DNA from: Chitinophaga pinensis
GTDB taxonomy: Bacteria; Bacteroidota; Bacteroidia; UKL13-3
Assembly: GCA_945898275.1 (NCBI GenBank)
Contig: CAMDHZ010000023.1
Coordinates: forward strand, 1-42,879
Length of the DNA: 42,879 nucleotides
Reading direction: 5' to 3'
Of the stretch, positions 1 to 8,346 are shown in pieces; the first letter of the stretch is position 1; each line of letters opens with the position of its first letter. The notes under the pieces are model-generated. The model was given only the letters and a program-made list of their open reading frames with translations. It did no database searches and was not told the origin of the DNA. A program made the translations under genes and the position numbers.

Positions 1-570
1 GGATATGTTCAATTCATTAACACCGAACTAGGAATTGCGTTTCCAATATATGTTGGAGAGGAAGACAGTAAAGGACTTGCAGACATGCGTTTTTTTAGAT
101 TATCTCTTCCTAAATATGTTACTAGAATTCCAATGTTTCAATCTGCAAATCTTATTTCTAAAGAAGGGAGTTACCAATTCTATTTGGCGCAAGATATCAA
201 CGCAATTGCCTATAAAAGTTTGCAAGACAGAATGTTGAAAGAATTATCCATCGGCTTAACACGGCTTGCTTTAAAACAACTTGCTGTTTACAAGGCTAAG
301 CAGGATAAAGAAAAAGAAGGACTTGCCTTGGCTGCTTCGGTTATTGGTGCTATTTCTGAACATGCAGATACAAGAAATTGGCAATTATTGCCCTACCAAA
401 TTAGTTATACTAGAGTAAAATTGCCTGTTGGAAATCAAGAACTCAAATTTAAAGCAGTAGGAGAAAATGCAGCAGAATTAGAGAAAAGCATTTCAATTGA
501 AGTTAAGCCTAATCAAAACCAAATGATTTCGATTCAAACGCCAAATTTTATTGGTTACCAAAATCGTTAG
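1..570 (+). CDS. COG3014-like protein, 3' part only (5' end outside window)
   Basis: The frame is open from the first base, so 189 codons of the C-terminal part are visible and the start lies upstream. The segment around residues 75-140 (a run of Leu/Ala-rich helix, then 'SEHADTRNWQLLPYQI' and 'YTRVKLPVG') resembles the end of COG3014 proteins, which are predicted periplasmic or lipoprotein-type proteins of unknown function. No catalytic motif is visible. The stop codon (568-570) overlaps the stop of the convergent gene on the other strand by four bases. The family call rests on recalled similarity to that C-terminal pattern; an unrelated envelope protein is possible. Confidence 0.6.
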   Translation, partial: GYVQFINTELGIAFPIYVGEEDSKGLADMRFFRLSLPKYVTRIPMFQSANLISKEGSYQFYLAQDINAIAYKSLQDRMLKELSIGLTRLALKQLAVYKAKQDKEKEGLALAASVIGAISEHADTRNWQLLPYQISYTRVKLPVGNQELKFKAVGENAAELEKSISIEVKPNQNQMISIQTPNFIGYQNR

Positions 571-1688
571 TTTCTTAAACGATACCCTAAGCTCCATTCC
601 ATAAAATCACTTTTTAGTTGGCCTTTTGCATTAATGGTACCTTTGAAGAAGCTTCCAATAAACCAATTTGGCCCTAAGTTATAACCCAATCCAAACCTTA
701 TGTACAGCGGTTCTTTGATATATGTCAAGGGGGCAATATAAGTATACACACCAAAGGGTAAGAAAAACTTTCCTAAACTAAATCTTTGAGAAATGCCAAT
801 TGCTACTAAATACTTCTCGTTCTCTTTTACTTGGTAAAGTTTTTTAGTTTTATCTGTTAAAGATTGCGTCGCATCATAATGGAAATCCATCCCTAATCCT
901 AATGAGTATAGTTTATTAAGTTGGTATTGAATGTTTTGGTTCAAACCAAAAACCCAAAACCTATCTAAGTATGAAAAATAATTATACTCTCTATGGGTAG
1001 CAAAGCCATACAACCAATACTTCCAAGCTTTCTTTTCCAAATTATAATCATGTTTTAAGATTTCTTGATTTGGTTTCCCTCGGTTCAAACCGAAACCTGC
1101 TTTTAGGTATAATAAATTTATACCACCATTTGGCATTTTTATGCTACCATTTGAAATGTGGTAAACGCCTGGTGATAATACAAAGTAATATTTTTCTTTT
1201 AAATTGATTTCCCAATCTAATCCTAAATCAAGGCCAAAGTTAATAGGTGAACTAATAGCTCTGTTGTCGAAGTTAGTTTCTTTATTGTATTGTTGGGTAT
1301 TGAAATTTATCCCATAAGAAACTTTGGCGCGCAATGCTTGATTTTTCGTTATTTTGAGTGGTATATGAATACTTGGTAAAATACCAAAAGCATACCCAAA
1401 AGTATCTATTTTATTTAAGGCTGCAACTCTAAAATTGAGCATTACTTTTTGTTCGCCGTATATGCTTTTATAGGATGGTTTTCCTATTCCATTTTTACCG
1501 AAACCAAATTCTATTCCTTGGATAGGCCCCTCTAAGGAAGCTTTGGTTTTATCAATTACATTTGTGGCAAAATGATGGCCATAAAGTGTTGAAATTTCAA
1601 TCTTGTTAATTTGCGAATAACCAAAGAGATTAAGACATAATAGCAATACAACAAGTGTTTTTCTGTTTGACCCAAGCATTGATTCCAT
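567..1688 (-). CDS. PagL-like acyloxyacyl hydrolase, outer-membrane beta-barrel
   Basis: Predicted outer-membrane protein of 373 residues with an N-terminal signal peptide (hydrophobic stretch about residues 11-23, cleavage near 'GYSQ') and alternating strands typical of a beta-barrel. Residues 177-191 read HISNGS...GGIN, matching the His-x-Ser-Asn and downstream Gly-x-Asn pattern of the PagL lipid A 3-O-deacylase family, where His and Ser are catalytic; here they are H177 and S179. The protein is much longer than PagL and has an unassigned C-terminal barrel-like extension of about 150 residues. The start at 1688 lies one base after the stop of the prenyltransferase gene; an alternative ATG at 1679 would give a cleaner signal peptide. 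It is the last gene of the dnaX operon. Activity on lipid A is inferred from the family. Two copies of the dispersed GGTTCAAACC motif lie inside. Confidence 0.7.
   Translation of the reverse strand: MESMLGSNRKTLVVLLLCLNLFGYSQINKIEISTLYGHHFATNVIDKTKASLEGPIQGIEFGFGKNGIGKPSYKSIYGEQKVMLNFRVAALNKIDTFGYAFGILPSIHIPLKITKNQALRAKVSYGINFNTQQYNKETNFDNRAISSPINFGLDLGLDWEINLKEKYYFVLSPGVYHISNGSIKMPNGGINLLYLKAGFGLNRGKPNQEILKHDYNLEKKAWKYWLYGFATHREYNYFSYLDRFWVFGLNQNIQYQLNKLYSLGLGMDFHYDATQSLTDKTKKLYQVKENEKYLVAIGISQRFSLGKFFLPFGVYTYIAPLTYIKEPLYIRFGLGYNLGPNWFIGSFFKGTINAKGQLKSDFMEWSLGYRLRN
938..947 (+). repeat. Dispersed motif GGTTCAAACC, copy 1
   Basis: Flanks TTT/AAA make an 18-base inverted repeat around a central CA. 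It lies in the PagL-like gene, read as GLN in the gene's frame. Confidence 0.85.
1082..1091 (+). repeat. Dispersed motif, copy 2
   Basis: Right flank GAA as in the consensus. It lies in the same gene, 144 bases from copy 1, read as GLN. Confidence 0.85.
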
Positions 1689-1689
1689 T

Positions 1690-2571
1690 TTAATATCTCC
1701 AAAAGACCATGCTGAGGATTCCTGTAATCATAGTAACTTTGGCAATGAGGCTTAGGCGACTAAAATCTTGCTTTACATCTGCCATGCGAATAAGCCAAAT
1801 ACTTGAAAACATAGGAATAATTACTGCCAACAACATATACATAACAAAAATGCCAAACACTTTATTACTACTGTAACTAAGAACACCAAAAAAAGTACAA
1901 TAGACTAAGGTTAGGCCTGCCAAAATTACTTGAAGCCAGGTGATTACATCTTTAGTTTTTCTAACACCAAGAACAATTGGTAAGGTTTTGCATTTGAATT
2001 TTGCATCACCACGCATGTCTTCGGTGTCTTTGATTATTTCGCGCACTAGGGTTGTTAAAAAGGCAAAGGCCGCATAAACCCAAATGCCATTAACCATTAC
2101 CCGATGGTCAAAAAAATAAATAATTAGCAAGGTAAAGCTACTAAGGGTGGCAACCATTAAGTTACCAATTAAGTAGGTTTTTTTTAGTAATTGTGAATAA
2201 ATCCAAAGAAATAAACCAGATAGGAAAACGCTTAAAGCAATGGTATTACTGAGTTGCAGGGCTAATAAGAAGGCAATTAGGTTCAACCCAAAATGTAAGA
2301 ACATTGCCCAACGCCTGCTAATAGTTTTTCCAACAATTACTTTTTCAGGTTTGTTAACCAAATCAAGCATGACATCCATGTAGTCATTGATAATGTAACC
2401 TGCGGCTGCAACCAAAAATGTACTTGTGAGTAAAATTACAAATTGAGGCGAAATGACATCTCTAATCGAGATGGAAGGAGATAAAAAGTAATATGCAAAT
2501 AATTGGGTAAGGGAAATTATAATAAGATTATTGAACCTAATAAGCCTTAAAAAATCCCTGATTAAAAGCAT
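1690..2571 (-). CDS. UbiA-family prenyltransferase
   Basis: Integral membrane enzyme of 293 residues with about eight or nine hydrophobic segments. Two aspartate-rich motifs of the UbiA superfamily are visible: N62-D63-x-x-D66-x-x-x-D70, and R177-E178 followed by D182, E184, D185 and D189. These bind the Mg-diphosphate of a polyprenyl donor. In Bacteroidota this subfamily is usually annotated as geranylgeranylglycerol-phosphate geranylgeranyltransferase-like; the acceptor cannot be read from sequence, and a quinone or heme role (MenA or CtaB type) is not excluded. It sits two bases downstream of the DUF502 gene and one base upstream of the PagL-like gene, so it is probably co-transcribed with both. 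Confidence 0.8.
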   Translation of the reverse strand: MLLIRDFLRLIRFNNLIIISLTQLFAYYFLSPSISIRDVISPQFVILLTSTFLVAAAGYIINDYMDVMLDLVNKPEKVIVGKTISRRWAMFLHFGLNLIAFLLALQLSNTIALSVFLSGLFLWIYSQLLKKTYLIGNLMVATLSSFTLLIIYFFDHRVMVNGIWVYAAFAFLTTLVREIIKDTEDMRGDAKFKCKTLPIVLGVRKTKDVITWLQVILAGLTLVYCTFFGVLSYSSNKVFGIFVMYMLLAVIIPMFSSIWLIRMADVKQDFSRLSLIAKVTMITGILSMVFWRY

Positions 2572-2573
2572 AA

Positions 2574-3167
2574 TTATTTATTTTTATCGTCATTTTGAAT
2601 AATACCACCCGAAATTATAAATTTCATCAAATCTCCACTTTCTCCAGAGTATTTAATAATTTTTTCTTTTTCAACCAAAAAGACATTCCCGGAGAAGGCA
2701 TAGGAGTGAGGTAGATAAACAGCAACCATATCTTTTAAGCCCATAAATTCTAAATCATCTTGTGTAATAAACCCTGGTTTATAAATGCCAGGCGTAAGTT
2801 GGACTAAAACTGGTTTGTTAAATTTCTTTTTATCGCCAACAAATGCTTCAATTAAATCTTTAATTGATGTATAAATAACCTTAACCAATGGAATTTTAGA
2901 AAATATATCGTCCATAAGGTCTATAACAGGACGGGTAAAGATGGTTGACCCAATAATGCCTAACAACGTAATAGTAAAAATTACAATTAGAAATCCTAAG
3001 CCTTTAGTTTCAAAAGCAAGTACGGCATCAAGAGTTTCTAACGAGCCCCTAATAATGCGATAGGTGGCATAAATAGGCAAAGATATTAATAATCCTTTTA
3101 AGAAGTAATTAATGAATTTTCTTGCTTTCAAACTCAAGGATTCCTTGATTTTATTTGTATTTGTCAT
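2574..3167 (-). CDS. DUF502 family inner-membrane protein
   Basis: A protein of 197 residues with two transmembrane helices (about residues 20-38 and 56-77) and a C-terminal soluble domain. The order of features is that of the DUF502 family: 'SLPIYATYR' in helix 1, the connecting 'IPLVKVIYTSIKD' segment (about 92-104), then a 'GIYKPGFIT' strand and 'VAVYLPHSYAFSGNVFLV'. The function of the family is unknown. The ATG at 3167 is two bases after the dnaX stop and the gene ends two bases before the prenyltransferase, so it belongs to the same transcript. The neighbours suggest an envelope role but prove nothing. Confidence 0.85.
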   Translation of the reverse strand: MTNTNKIKESLSLKARKFINYFLKGLLISLPIYATYRIIRGSLETLDAVLAFETKGLGFLIVIFTITLLGIIGSTIFTRPVIDLMDDIFSKIPLVKVIYTSIKDLIEAFVGDKKKFNKPVLVQLTPGIYKPGFITQDDLEFMGLKDMVAVYLPHSYAFSGNVFLVEKEKIIKYSGESGDLMKFIISGGIIQNDDKNK

Positions 3168-3169
3168 GG

Positions 3170-4897
3170 TTAATAATCAATTTCCAATCCTAAACTTTGA
3201 ACAAATTCAGCAAGAATAGGTTGTTTTTCTATCATCATTTTTAATTGGTCGCCTTTGCTAATTCTTCCAAGATTAACAATTCTATCTTTATTAATTGTAA
3301 ACTCAATTTCAAAATTTGAATTTTTTAGTTTAGATCTGAACCAAGGCATAAATTCTAATCGTTCTTCTTGAATCATTTCGAATTCCATTTCACTTTTCAA
3401 TTCTATTACTGCAGTACAGGGTTCTTTCCATTCAATTGGGGATTCTTTAAGGAAAGCTGAAAGTCTTGCTTTGCTATTGGTTTCTAGCATTTTAAGGAAC
3501 TCGTCGAAGGCAGACTTAAACATTTCTAATGTTACTTCTTCACTTTTTATGTCCTCAAAAGAAGTTGAAGTTTCAATTATATCTTCTTTTGATAATTGTT
3601 CCTTGTTCTTTGTAATTTGTGCTTTTAGTTTCTCTAGAGCACTAAGATTTCCTTGAGGAGAAGCTGTGGTAATTGGGTTTATTAAAGGTTGAGGGTTTGT
3701 TTCAACTTTTTGTTCTGTTTGATCCAAAACCTCATTTTGAGGAATTAAGTCAGGAGTTTTTTTTTTCTCATCAACCAAAGGTTGCTGAGTGTTTAGCTGA
3801 ATTACACGATTAAGGTTGCATAATTTCATTAGAGCCAACTCTACATGAAGTCGTTGATTTTTACTTTGCCTGTACCCTAAATCTGTTTGGTTGATAAGAT
3901 TGAGCGCATTTAACAAAAAGCTTGAGCTTGTGATTTGACATTGTTGGGCAAATTTTCCAGCTACATTTGGGGCAACTTCTAATAGTTTAAGGGTATCAGG
4001 ATGTTTGCAAACCATCAAATTTCTAAGATGTTCAGCAAAACCTTGCAAAAAGTGTTGGGCTTCAAAACCATTGTTTAAGATTTCGTCAAACAGCAATAAA
4101 CTTCCTGCAATGTTCCCATTCATAATTAGGTTTACGGCTTTAAAATAGTAATCATAATCTAACATGTTTAGATTACTGATTACATCTGAATATGAAATTT
4201 TATTTCCACTAAAGCTTACAATTCTATCAAAAATGGAGAGGGCATCTCTCATGGCACCATCTGCCTTTTTCGCAATAACATGTAAGGCTTCTTCTTCAGC
4301 TTCAATTTGCTCTTTGGTGCATATTTCTTTGAGTTGTTTTACTGCATCTTCTATTTTAATTCTATGAAAATCAAAAACTTGACAACGAGAAAGAATGGTA
4401 GGTAAGATCTTATGTTTTTCTGTAGTTGCTAGAATAAACTTAGCATAAGAAGGCGGTTCTTCAAGGGTTTTAAGAAAGGCATTAAATGCGGCTGAGCTTA
4501 GCATGTGAACCTCATCTATGATATAGATTTTATATTGAGCACCTTGAGGGGCATATCTTACTTGTTCAACTAAGCCTCTAATATCATCTACTGAGTTATT
4601 GGAAGCAGCATCTAATTCATAAATATTAAAAGATGCATTCATGTTGAAGGCTTTACAGCTATCGCATTCATTGCAAGCTTCAAAATCATCACTTAAGTTG
4701 GTACAATTGATAGTTTTTGCTAAAAGTCTTGCACTGGTAGTTTTGCCAACACCTCTTGGACCACAAAATAAGAAGGCATGTGCCAAATGCCTATTTTTAA
4801 TGGCATTTTTTAAAGTCTGAACCACATGTTCTTGTCCAATTACAGTATCAAAACGGGATGGACGATACTTACGCGCACTTACCACAAAATTTTCCAT
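3170..4897 (-). CDS. dnaX: DNA polymerase III subunit gamma/tau
   Basis: Clamp-loader ATPase subunit that loads the sliding clamp on DNA; 575 residues. Visible: Walker A GPRGVGKT (46-53), four zinc cysteines C65, C75, C78, C81, Walker B with DEVH (128-131), the sensor-1 'ATTEKHK' (157-163) and the SRC arginine-finger motif (170-172). The region after about residue 370 is low-complexity and charged, then a C-terminal domain of about 120 residues as in tau. No obvious A-rich slippery site for a shorter gamma form was seen. The ATG at 4897 is preceded on the minus strand by a TATTTTC box five bases away and a TTG 20 bases further up, so the mRNA may have almost no leader. It heads an operon with three membrane-protein genes at 1-2 base spacing. 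Confidence 0.97.
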   Translation of the reverse strand: MENFVVSARKYRPSRFDTVIGQEHVVQTLKNAIKNRHLAHAFLFCGPRGVGKTTSARLLAKTINCTNLSDDFEACNECDSCKAFNMNASFNIYELDAASNNSVDDIRGLVEQVRYAPQGAQYKIYIIDEVHMLSSAAFNAFLKTLEEPPSYAKFILATTEKHKILPTILSRCQVFDFHRIKIEDAVKQLKEICTKEQIEAEEEALHVIAKKADGAMRDALSIFDRIVSFSGNKISYSDVISNLNMLDYDYYFKAVNLIMNGNIAGSLLLFDEILNNGFEAQHFLQGFAEHLRNLMVCKHPDTLKLLEVAPNVAGKFAQQCQITSSSFLLNALNLINQTDLGYRQSKNQRLHVELALMKLCNLNRVIQLNTQQPLVDEKKKTPDLIPQNEVLDQTEQKVETNPQPLINPITTASPQGNLSALEKLKAQITKNKEQLSKEDIIETSTSFEDIKSEEVTLEMFKSAFDEFLKMLETNSKARLSAFLKESPIEWKEPCTAVIELKSEMEFEMIQEERLEFMPWFRSKLKNSNFEIEFTINKDRIVNLGRISKGDQLKMMIEKQPILAEFVQSLGLEIDY

Positions 4898-4932
4898 GCG
4901 GTGAAAATAGTAGCTTTTTCTTGAAACCGCAA
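4895..4932 (-). promoter_or_regulatory. Candidate promoter of dnaX operon
   Basis: On the minus strand, TTG (4932-4930), a 20-base spacer and TATTTTC (4909-4903) resemble the Bacteroidota TTTG / TAnnTTTG promoter. The -7 box ends only five bases before the ATG, which suggests a leaderless or nearly leaderless mRNA. Inferred from pattern only. Confidence 0.4.
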
Positions 4933-4941
4933 TTTAGAAAC

Positions 4942-6966
4942 TTAAGCTTCAGAATTGTAGAGTGGTAATTCTATATAAAAGGTTGAACCATAATTAGGTT
5001 GGCTTTCTACAAATATTTTTCCACCATGGGCTTCAATTATAGATTGAGAAATTGTTAACCCAATTCCAAATGATTTTTCTTTTTCTAAACCAACTCTTCC
5101 TATTTTTTGGTGTTTATCAAACAACTTATTTATTACATCTTTTGTCATCCCAATGCCTTGATCTGAAATACTTAATAAACATTTATCCTGTTTTTGAATA
5201 AGTTTTATATGGATTACTGATTTTCTTGGACTAAACTTAATTGCGTTCATTAGAATATTTATAATCACACGTTTGATGCGTTCTCCATCAATTGAAATTC
5301 TTATTTCCTCTTCCAATAAAGTAACTACCTGAATTTGTTTTGGTTCAAACCTAAATCTTAATAAGTTTATTGTATCATTAATAATCGGATTGATTAAAAT
5401 GTTTTCCTTAGATAAAGTTAGTATGCCTTTTTCAATAACAGATTGATCCAAAATATCCTCAATGATGTGCATGGCCATAAAGCAACTACTTGAGATTAAT
5501 TTTTGGTATTCCTCGCTTTCTGGACTTTTTTGTATGTATTCATCTAGTAAACTTTGTAAACTTATCAAATTCCCAATAGGGGTTCGAAGGTCATGTGCAA
5601 TTGTATTAATTAAGTAGGTTTTATTATCATTGGCTTGAAGTAATTGATGGTTTAGTGCCTCTAAAGAAAACTTTTGTTGCATGATTTGTTTGTTCATTTC
5701 TTGCAATTGGGCATTGTTATTCTTGATTTTTCTATAAAAATAAATTGCAATTATTTGGGTTATAATCAAGAATACCACTAATCCAGAAATCCCAATTGTG
5801 ATAAGGCTGTTATTTTTGTTTTGTTGAACCAAAAGTTCATTTTCGGCCTTTTCTTGGCCTAACTTATATATCAGCATTTGCCTAGATAAGTTATTTCTAC
5901 CTGTTACCTTATTAACAGAGTCTCTAAACTGAAGGTGTTTCATCTTAGTTTTATAAGCAGCTTCGTAAAGGTTTTGCCTAGCAAAATGTTTGGCTAATTG
6001 TGCCAGTCGATATTCATTCAAATGTTTAAAGCCTAGGCTATCAATTAGTTGTTTTGAACGCAAAAAGAGTGCATCTGCTTCTTTATAATTACCTTCCAAA
6101 CTTTTAAGTGCTCCAATAAATATGTAGGTATGGGCGGCATGGTTTAACTCATCGTTTTCTGGTTTTAGGCAAAAGGCAAGTCCTTTAAAGAGGTATTCAT
6201 AGGCAATTTTATATTGTTTTAGTTCGCCATAGATAGCGCCAATATTGGTGGAAATTACCCCTATGGGGCGTTCTTGTTCAAACTTAGCATTTTGACAAAA
6301 AGCCAAGGCAATTTTAAAATATGCCAAGGCTTTATAAGGATTATACATTTGTTGATGGCATAAGCCAATATTCAATAAGTTGTTTTGAACCCAATAAGCA
6401 TATTCTGGATTTTGATCTTTGATTTGGTTGTACAAAACAAAGCTCCCAAAAAAATATTGACGTGCAAGCTCATAACTGTATTCCTCATAATGCAGCAAAC
6501 CCAATTTGTTGTAAATAAATCCTAGTTTTTCTTTTTTGTCCAAATTGGTATAAATCTCTTGTGCTTTTAAAAGATATGGAATAGAGTTTTTAATGTCTAC
6601 GATAGTTTCATAATAGGTTGCTAAATCTGTATAAATATCAGCTAACAAAAGTTTATCGTTAAGTTTTTCGGCAACTTCAAGTGCCTTTTTTTTATACGTA
6701 AATTGTTGGTTAAGTTCGTCCCTTTTGCTAAATAAATCTCCTTTAATCCTAAAAAATCTGTACAAATCCAGATTGGTTTTATCAAAAGAAATCTTCTGTT
6801 CAATTTGGTCAATGAATAGGGCAGCCGAATCTAGTTTAGAATGGTCAAGGTAATATTGGGTTTTTATAAAAGCAGAATCAATAGGGTTTCCTTTGGTTGA
6901 AAAGGTCCAAATCCAAATAAATATTAAAAATAAAACCGTAGTTTTGTTGGATAGGCAAAAAATCAT
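4942..6966 (-). CDS. TPR-containing sensor histidine kinase
   Basis: Membrane-bound two-component sensor of about 674 residues. Order (numbered from the upstream GTG at 6972): N-terminal hydrophobic segment (10-25), a periplasmic array of TPR-like helices (about 35-350), a transmembrane helix (391-413), a coiled-coil linker (415-450), HisKA with phospho-acceptor H460 in 'AHDLRTP', then an HATPase domain with N box N576, G1 box DQGIGM (604-609) and FGIGL (635-639). All kinase motifs are intact. No response regulator lies next to it, so it is an orphan. The start is ambiguous: GTG at 6972 or ATG at 6966. I prefer the ATG because a TATTTTC promoter-like box (6979-6973) abuts the GTG. The signal sensed is unknown. 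Confidence 0.9.
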   Translation of the reverse strand: MIFCLSNKTTVLFLIFIWIWTFSTKGNPIDSAFIKTQYYLDHSKLDSAALFIDQIEQKISFDKTNLDLYRFFRIKGDLFSKRDELNQQFTYKKKALEVAEKLNDKLLLADIYTDLATYYETIVDIKNSIPYLLKAQEIYTNLDKKEKLGFIYNKLGLLHYEEYSYELARQYFFGSFVLYNQIKDQNPEYAYWVQNNLLNIGLCHQQMYNPYKALAYFKIALAFCQNAKFEQERPIGVISTNIGAIYGELKQYKIAYEYLFKGLAFCLKPENDELNHAAHTYIFIGALKSLEGNYKEADALFLRSKQLIDSLGFKHLNEYRLAQLAKHFARQNLYEAAYKTKMKHLQFRDSVNKVTGRNNLSRQMLIYKLGQEKAENELLVQQNKNNSLITIGISGLVVFLIITQIIAIYFYRKIKNNNAQLQEMNKQIMQQKFSLEALNHQLLQANDNKTYLINTIAHDLRTPIGNLISLQSLLDEYIQKSPESEEYQKLISSSCFMAMHIIEDILDQSVIEKGILTLSKENILINPIINDTINLLRFRFEPKQIQVVTLLEEEIRISIDGERIKRVIINILMNAIKFSPRKSVIHIKLIQKQDKCLLSISDQGIGMTKDVINKLFDKHQKIGRVGLEKEKSFGIGLTISQSIIEAHGGKIFVESQPNYGSTFYIELPLYNSEA
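5342..5351 (+). repeat. Dispersed motif, copy 3
   Basis: It lies in the histidine kinase gene, read in another phase as FEP. Confidence 0.85.
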
Positions 6967-7034
6967 TAGCACGAAAATAAATTTAAATTGCCTAAATAGC
7001 TATTTTATTGGAGAATTAAAATCATGTTTTTTAC

Positions 7035-7062
7035 AATTCTTAGCTGTTAAGTGCTAAGAATT
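7035..7062. repeat. Perfect 10-bp inverted repeat upstream of rpsF promoter
   Basis: AATTCTTAGC (7035-7044) and GCTAAGAATT (7053-7062) are perfect reverse complements around an eight-base centre. The repeat ends 11 bases upstream of the -33 TTTG of the rpsF promoter, in the divergent gap between the histidine kinase and rpsF. There is no U-tract after it in either direction, so an operator or an upstream-region hairpin is more likely than a terminator. Confidence 0.7.
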
Positions 7063-7073
7063 TGAGATAAATA

Positions 7074-7104
7074 TTTGTGATTTAGGAATTTTACCTTACT
7101 TTCG
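7074..7104 (+). promoter_or_regulatory. Promoter of rpsF-rpsR-rplI operon
   Basis: TTTG (7074-7077), a 19-base spacer and TACTTTCG (7097-7104) match the Bacteroidota -33/-7 promoter (TTTG, 19-21 bases, TAnnTTTG) with one mismatch. Transcription would start about 7110, giving a leader of roughly 20 bases before rpsF. Confidence 0.65.
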
Positions 7105-7133
7105 CGGTCCTTTTAAAATTAAAACATCGATAA

Positions 7134-7544
7134 ATGGCAACTAAAACCAAATCTAACAAAACAGAATCGGTTGTCGCTAAGGACTATGAATCAGTGATTA
7201 TTTTCACTCCCGTACTATCCGACGAACAGTTAAAGGATGCAGTAGCAAAATACCGCAAACTTATAACTGAAAACGGCGGAGAGATGGTTCATGAAGAAAA
7301 TTGGGGTTTGACTAAACTGGCTTATCCAATCCAGAAAAAGTCTACAGGGTTTTACACACTGTACGAGTTTAGGTCAACACCAGATTTTATTTCAAAAATT
7401 GAACTAGCTTTTAGACGTGATGAAAGAATTCTCAGATTCTTAACAGTTTCTTTAGACAGACACGCTGTAATTTTTAACCAACGCAAACGCAATGGTGAAT
7501 TTAACCAACCTAAAAAAGACCTAAAACAGGAAGGAGTTAAGTAA
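7134..7544 (+). CDS. rpsF: 30S ribosomal protein S6
   Basis: Small-subunit ribosomal protein that pairs with S18 on the 16S rRNA platform; 136 residues. The S6 fold begins about residue 18 with '[15 protein letters not shown]', followed by the conserved '[21 protein letters not shown]' segment (about 58-81) and '[13 protein letters not shown]'. Compared with S6 of E. coli type, which starts directly at the first beta strand, there is a basic N-terminal extension of about 17 residues; no internal ATG offers a shorter start. First gene of the operon rpsF-rpsR-rplI, two bases before rpsR. A standard S6:S18-binding leader element is not recognisable in the short 5' region. Confidence 0.97.
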   Translation: MATKTKSNKTESVVAKDYESVIIFTPVLSDEQLKDAVAKYRKLITENGGEMVHEENWGLTKLAYPIQKKSTGFYTLYEFRSTPDFISKIELAFRRDERILRFLTVSLDRHAVIFNQRKRNGEFNQPKKDLKQEGVK

Positions 7545-7546
7545 TC

Positions 7547-7825
7547 ATGAAAAAGAAATCTAACAACTCATCACCTGCAATGGTGTTCAACACCATGCCT
7601 GAAGCGCCTCAGAAGAAAAAATTCTGTCGTTTCAAGAAAAACGGGATTAAATATCTCGATTACAAAGACGCAAACTTCTTATTGAAATTTGTGAACGATC
7701 AAGGTAAAATTCTGCCTCGCAGACTTACTGGAACTTCATTAAAATATCAACGTAAGGTAGCTCAAGCTGTTAAACGTGCTCGTCACATTGCAGTGTTACC
7801 TTTTACTGGTGATTCACTTAAATAA
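7547..7825 (+). CDS. rpsR: 30S ribosomal protein S18
   Basis: Binds S6 in the small ribosomal subunit; 92 residues. The S18 core is plain: '[19 protein letters not shown]' (27-45), '[16 protein letters not shown]' (about 57-72) and '[13 protein letters not shown]'. One Cys sits at the usual position but the other zinc-ligand cysteines of some S18 proteins are missing. The ATG lies two bases after the rpsF stop, with AAGGAG about ten bases upstream inside the rpsF end. Confidence 0.97.
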   Translation: MKKKSNNSSPAMVFNTMPEAPQKKKFCRFKKNGIKYLDYKDANFLLKFVNDQGKILPRRLTGTSLKYQRKVAQAVKRARHIAVLPFTGDSLK

Positions 7826-7829
7826 GACA

Positions 7830-7835
7830 GGAGGG
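7830..7835 (+). promoter_or_regulatory. Strong Shine-Dalgarno of rplI
   Basis: GGAGGG lies seven bases before the rplI ATG. This is the clearest Shine-Dalgarno in the window; most other genes here have none that is convincing. Confidence 0.7.
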
Positions 7836-7842
7836 AAGCACA

Positions 7843-8283
7843 ATGAAAGTTATTCTTAAAGAAAACATGAAAAACCTAGGTCACCAAGGTGACGTGGTTG
7901 AGGTAAAAAATGGCTACGCTAACAATTACCTATTCCCGCGTGGTTATGCTATTATGGCAACAGCTTCAAACTTGAAAATGCATGAAGAGAACAACCGCCA
8001 AGGTGCTCTGAAGCGCGAAAAGATGAAAGCTGACGCTCAAGGTTTAGCTGAACAATTAAAAGAAATGTCTATCACTATCGGCACAAAAGCTGGTGCAAAT
8101 GGAAAAATCTTTGGTTCAATTACTCCATTGCAAATATCACAAGCACTTAAATCAAAAGGCTTCGAAATTGATAGACGCAAAATCGAAATCAATGATGTTA
8201 AAATGCTTGGCTCGTACGAAGCTACGCTCAACTTACACCGCGATGTAACATTAAACATTGCAATTGAAGTTATTGCAGAATAG
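7843..8283 (+). CDS. rplI: 50S ribosomal protein L9
   Basis: Large-subunit protein at the base of the L1 stalk; 146 residues, the usual length. The N-terminal signature is complete: 'MKVILKENMKNLGHQGDVVEVKNGYANNYLFPRG' pattern over residues 1-34, followed by the long connecting helix (about 42-75) and the C-terminal domain containing 'GKIFGSIT' (about 87-94). Third gene of the operon, followed at once by a hairpin terminator. Confidence 0.98.
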   Translation: MKVILKENMKNLGHQGDVVEVKNGYANNYLFPRGYAIMATASNLKMHEENNRQGALKREKMKADAQGLAEQLKEMSITIGTKAGANGKIFGSITPLQISQALKSKGFEIDRRKIEINDVKMLGSYEATLNLHRDVTLNIAIEVIAE

Positions 8284-8304
8284 ATTTTATTAAATTATAA
8301 GAAG

Positions 8305-8334
8305 AGGAGATTGTTTTCGCAATCTCCTTTTTTT
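8305..8334 (+). terminator. Rho-independent terminator after rplI
   Basis: AGGAGATTG (8305-8313) pairs perfectly with CAATCTCCT (8320-8328) around a six-base loop, and is followed by a run of seven T. It closes the ribosomal protein operon before miaA. Confidence 0.9.
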
Positions 8335-8346
8335 ATGCCTTAACCC

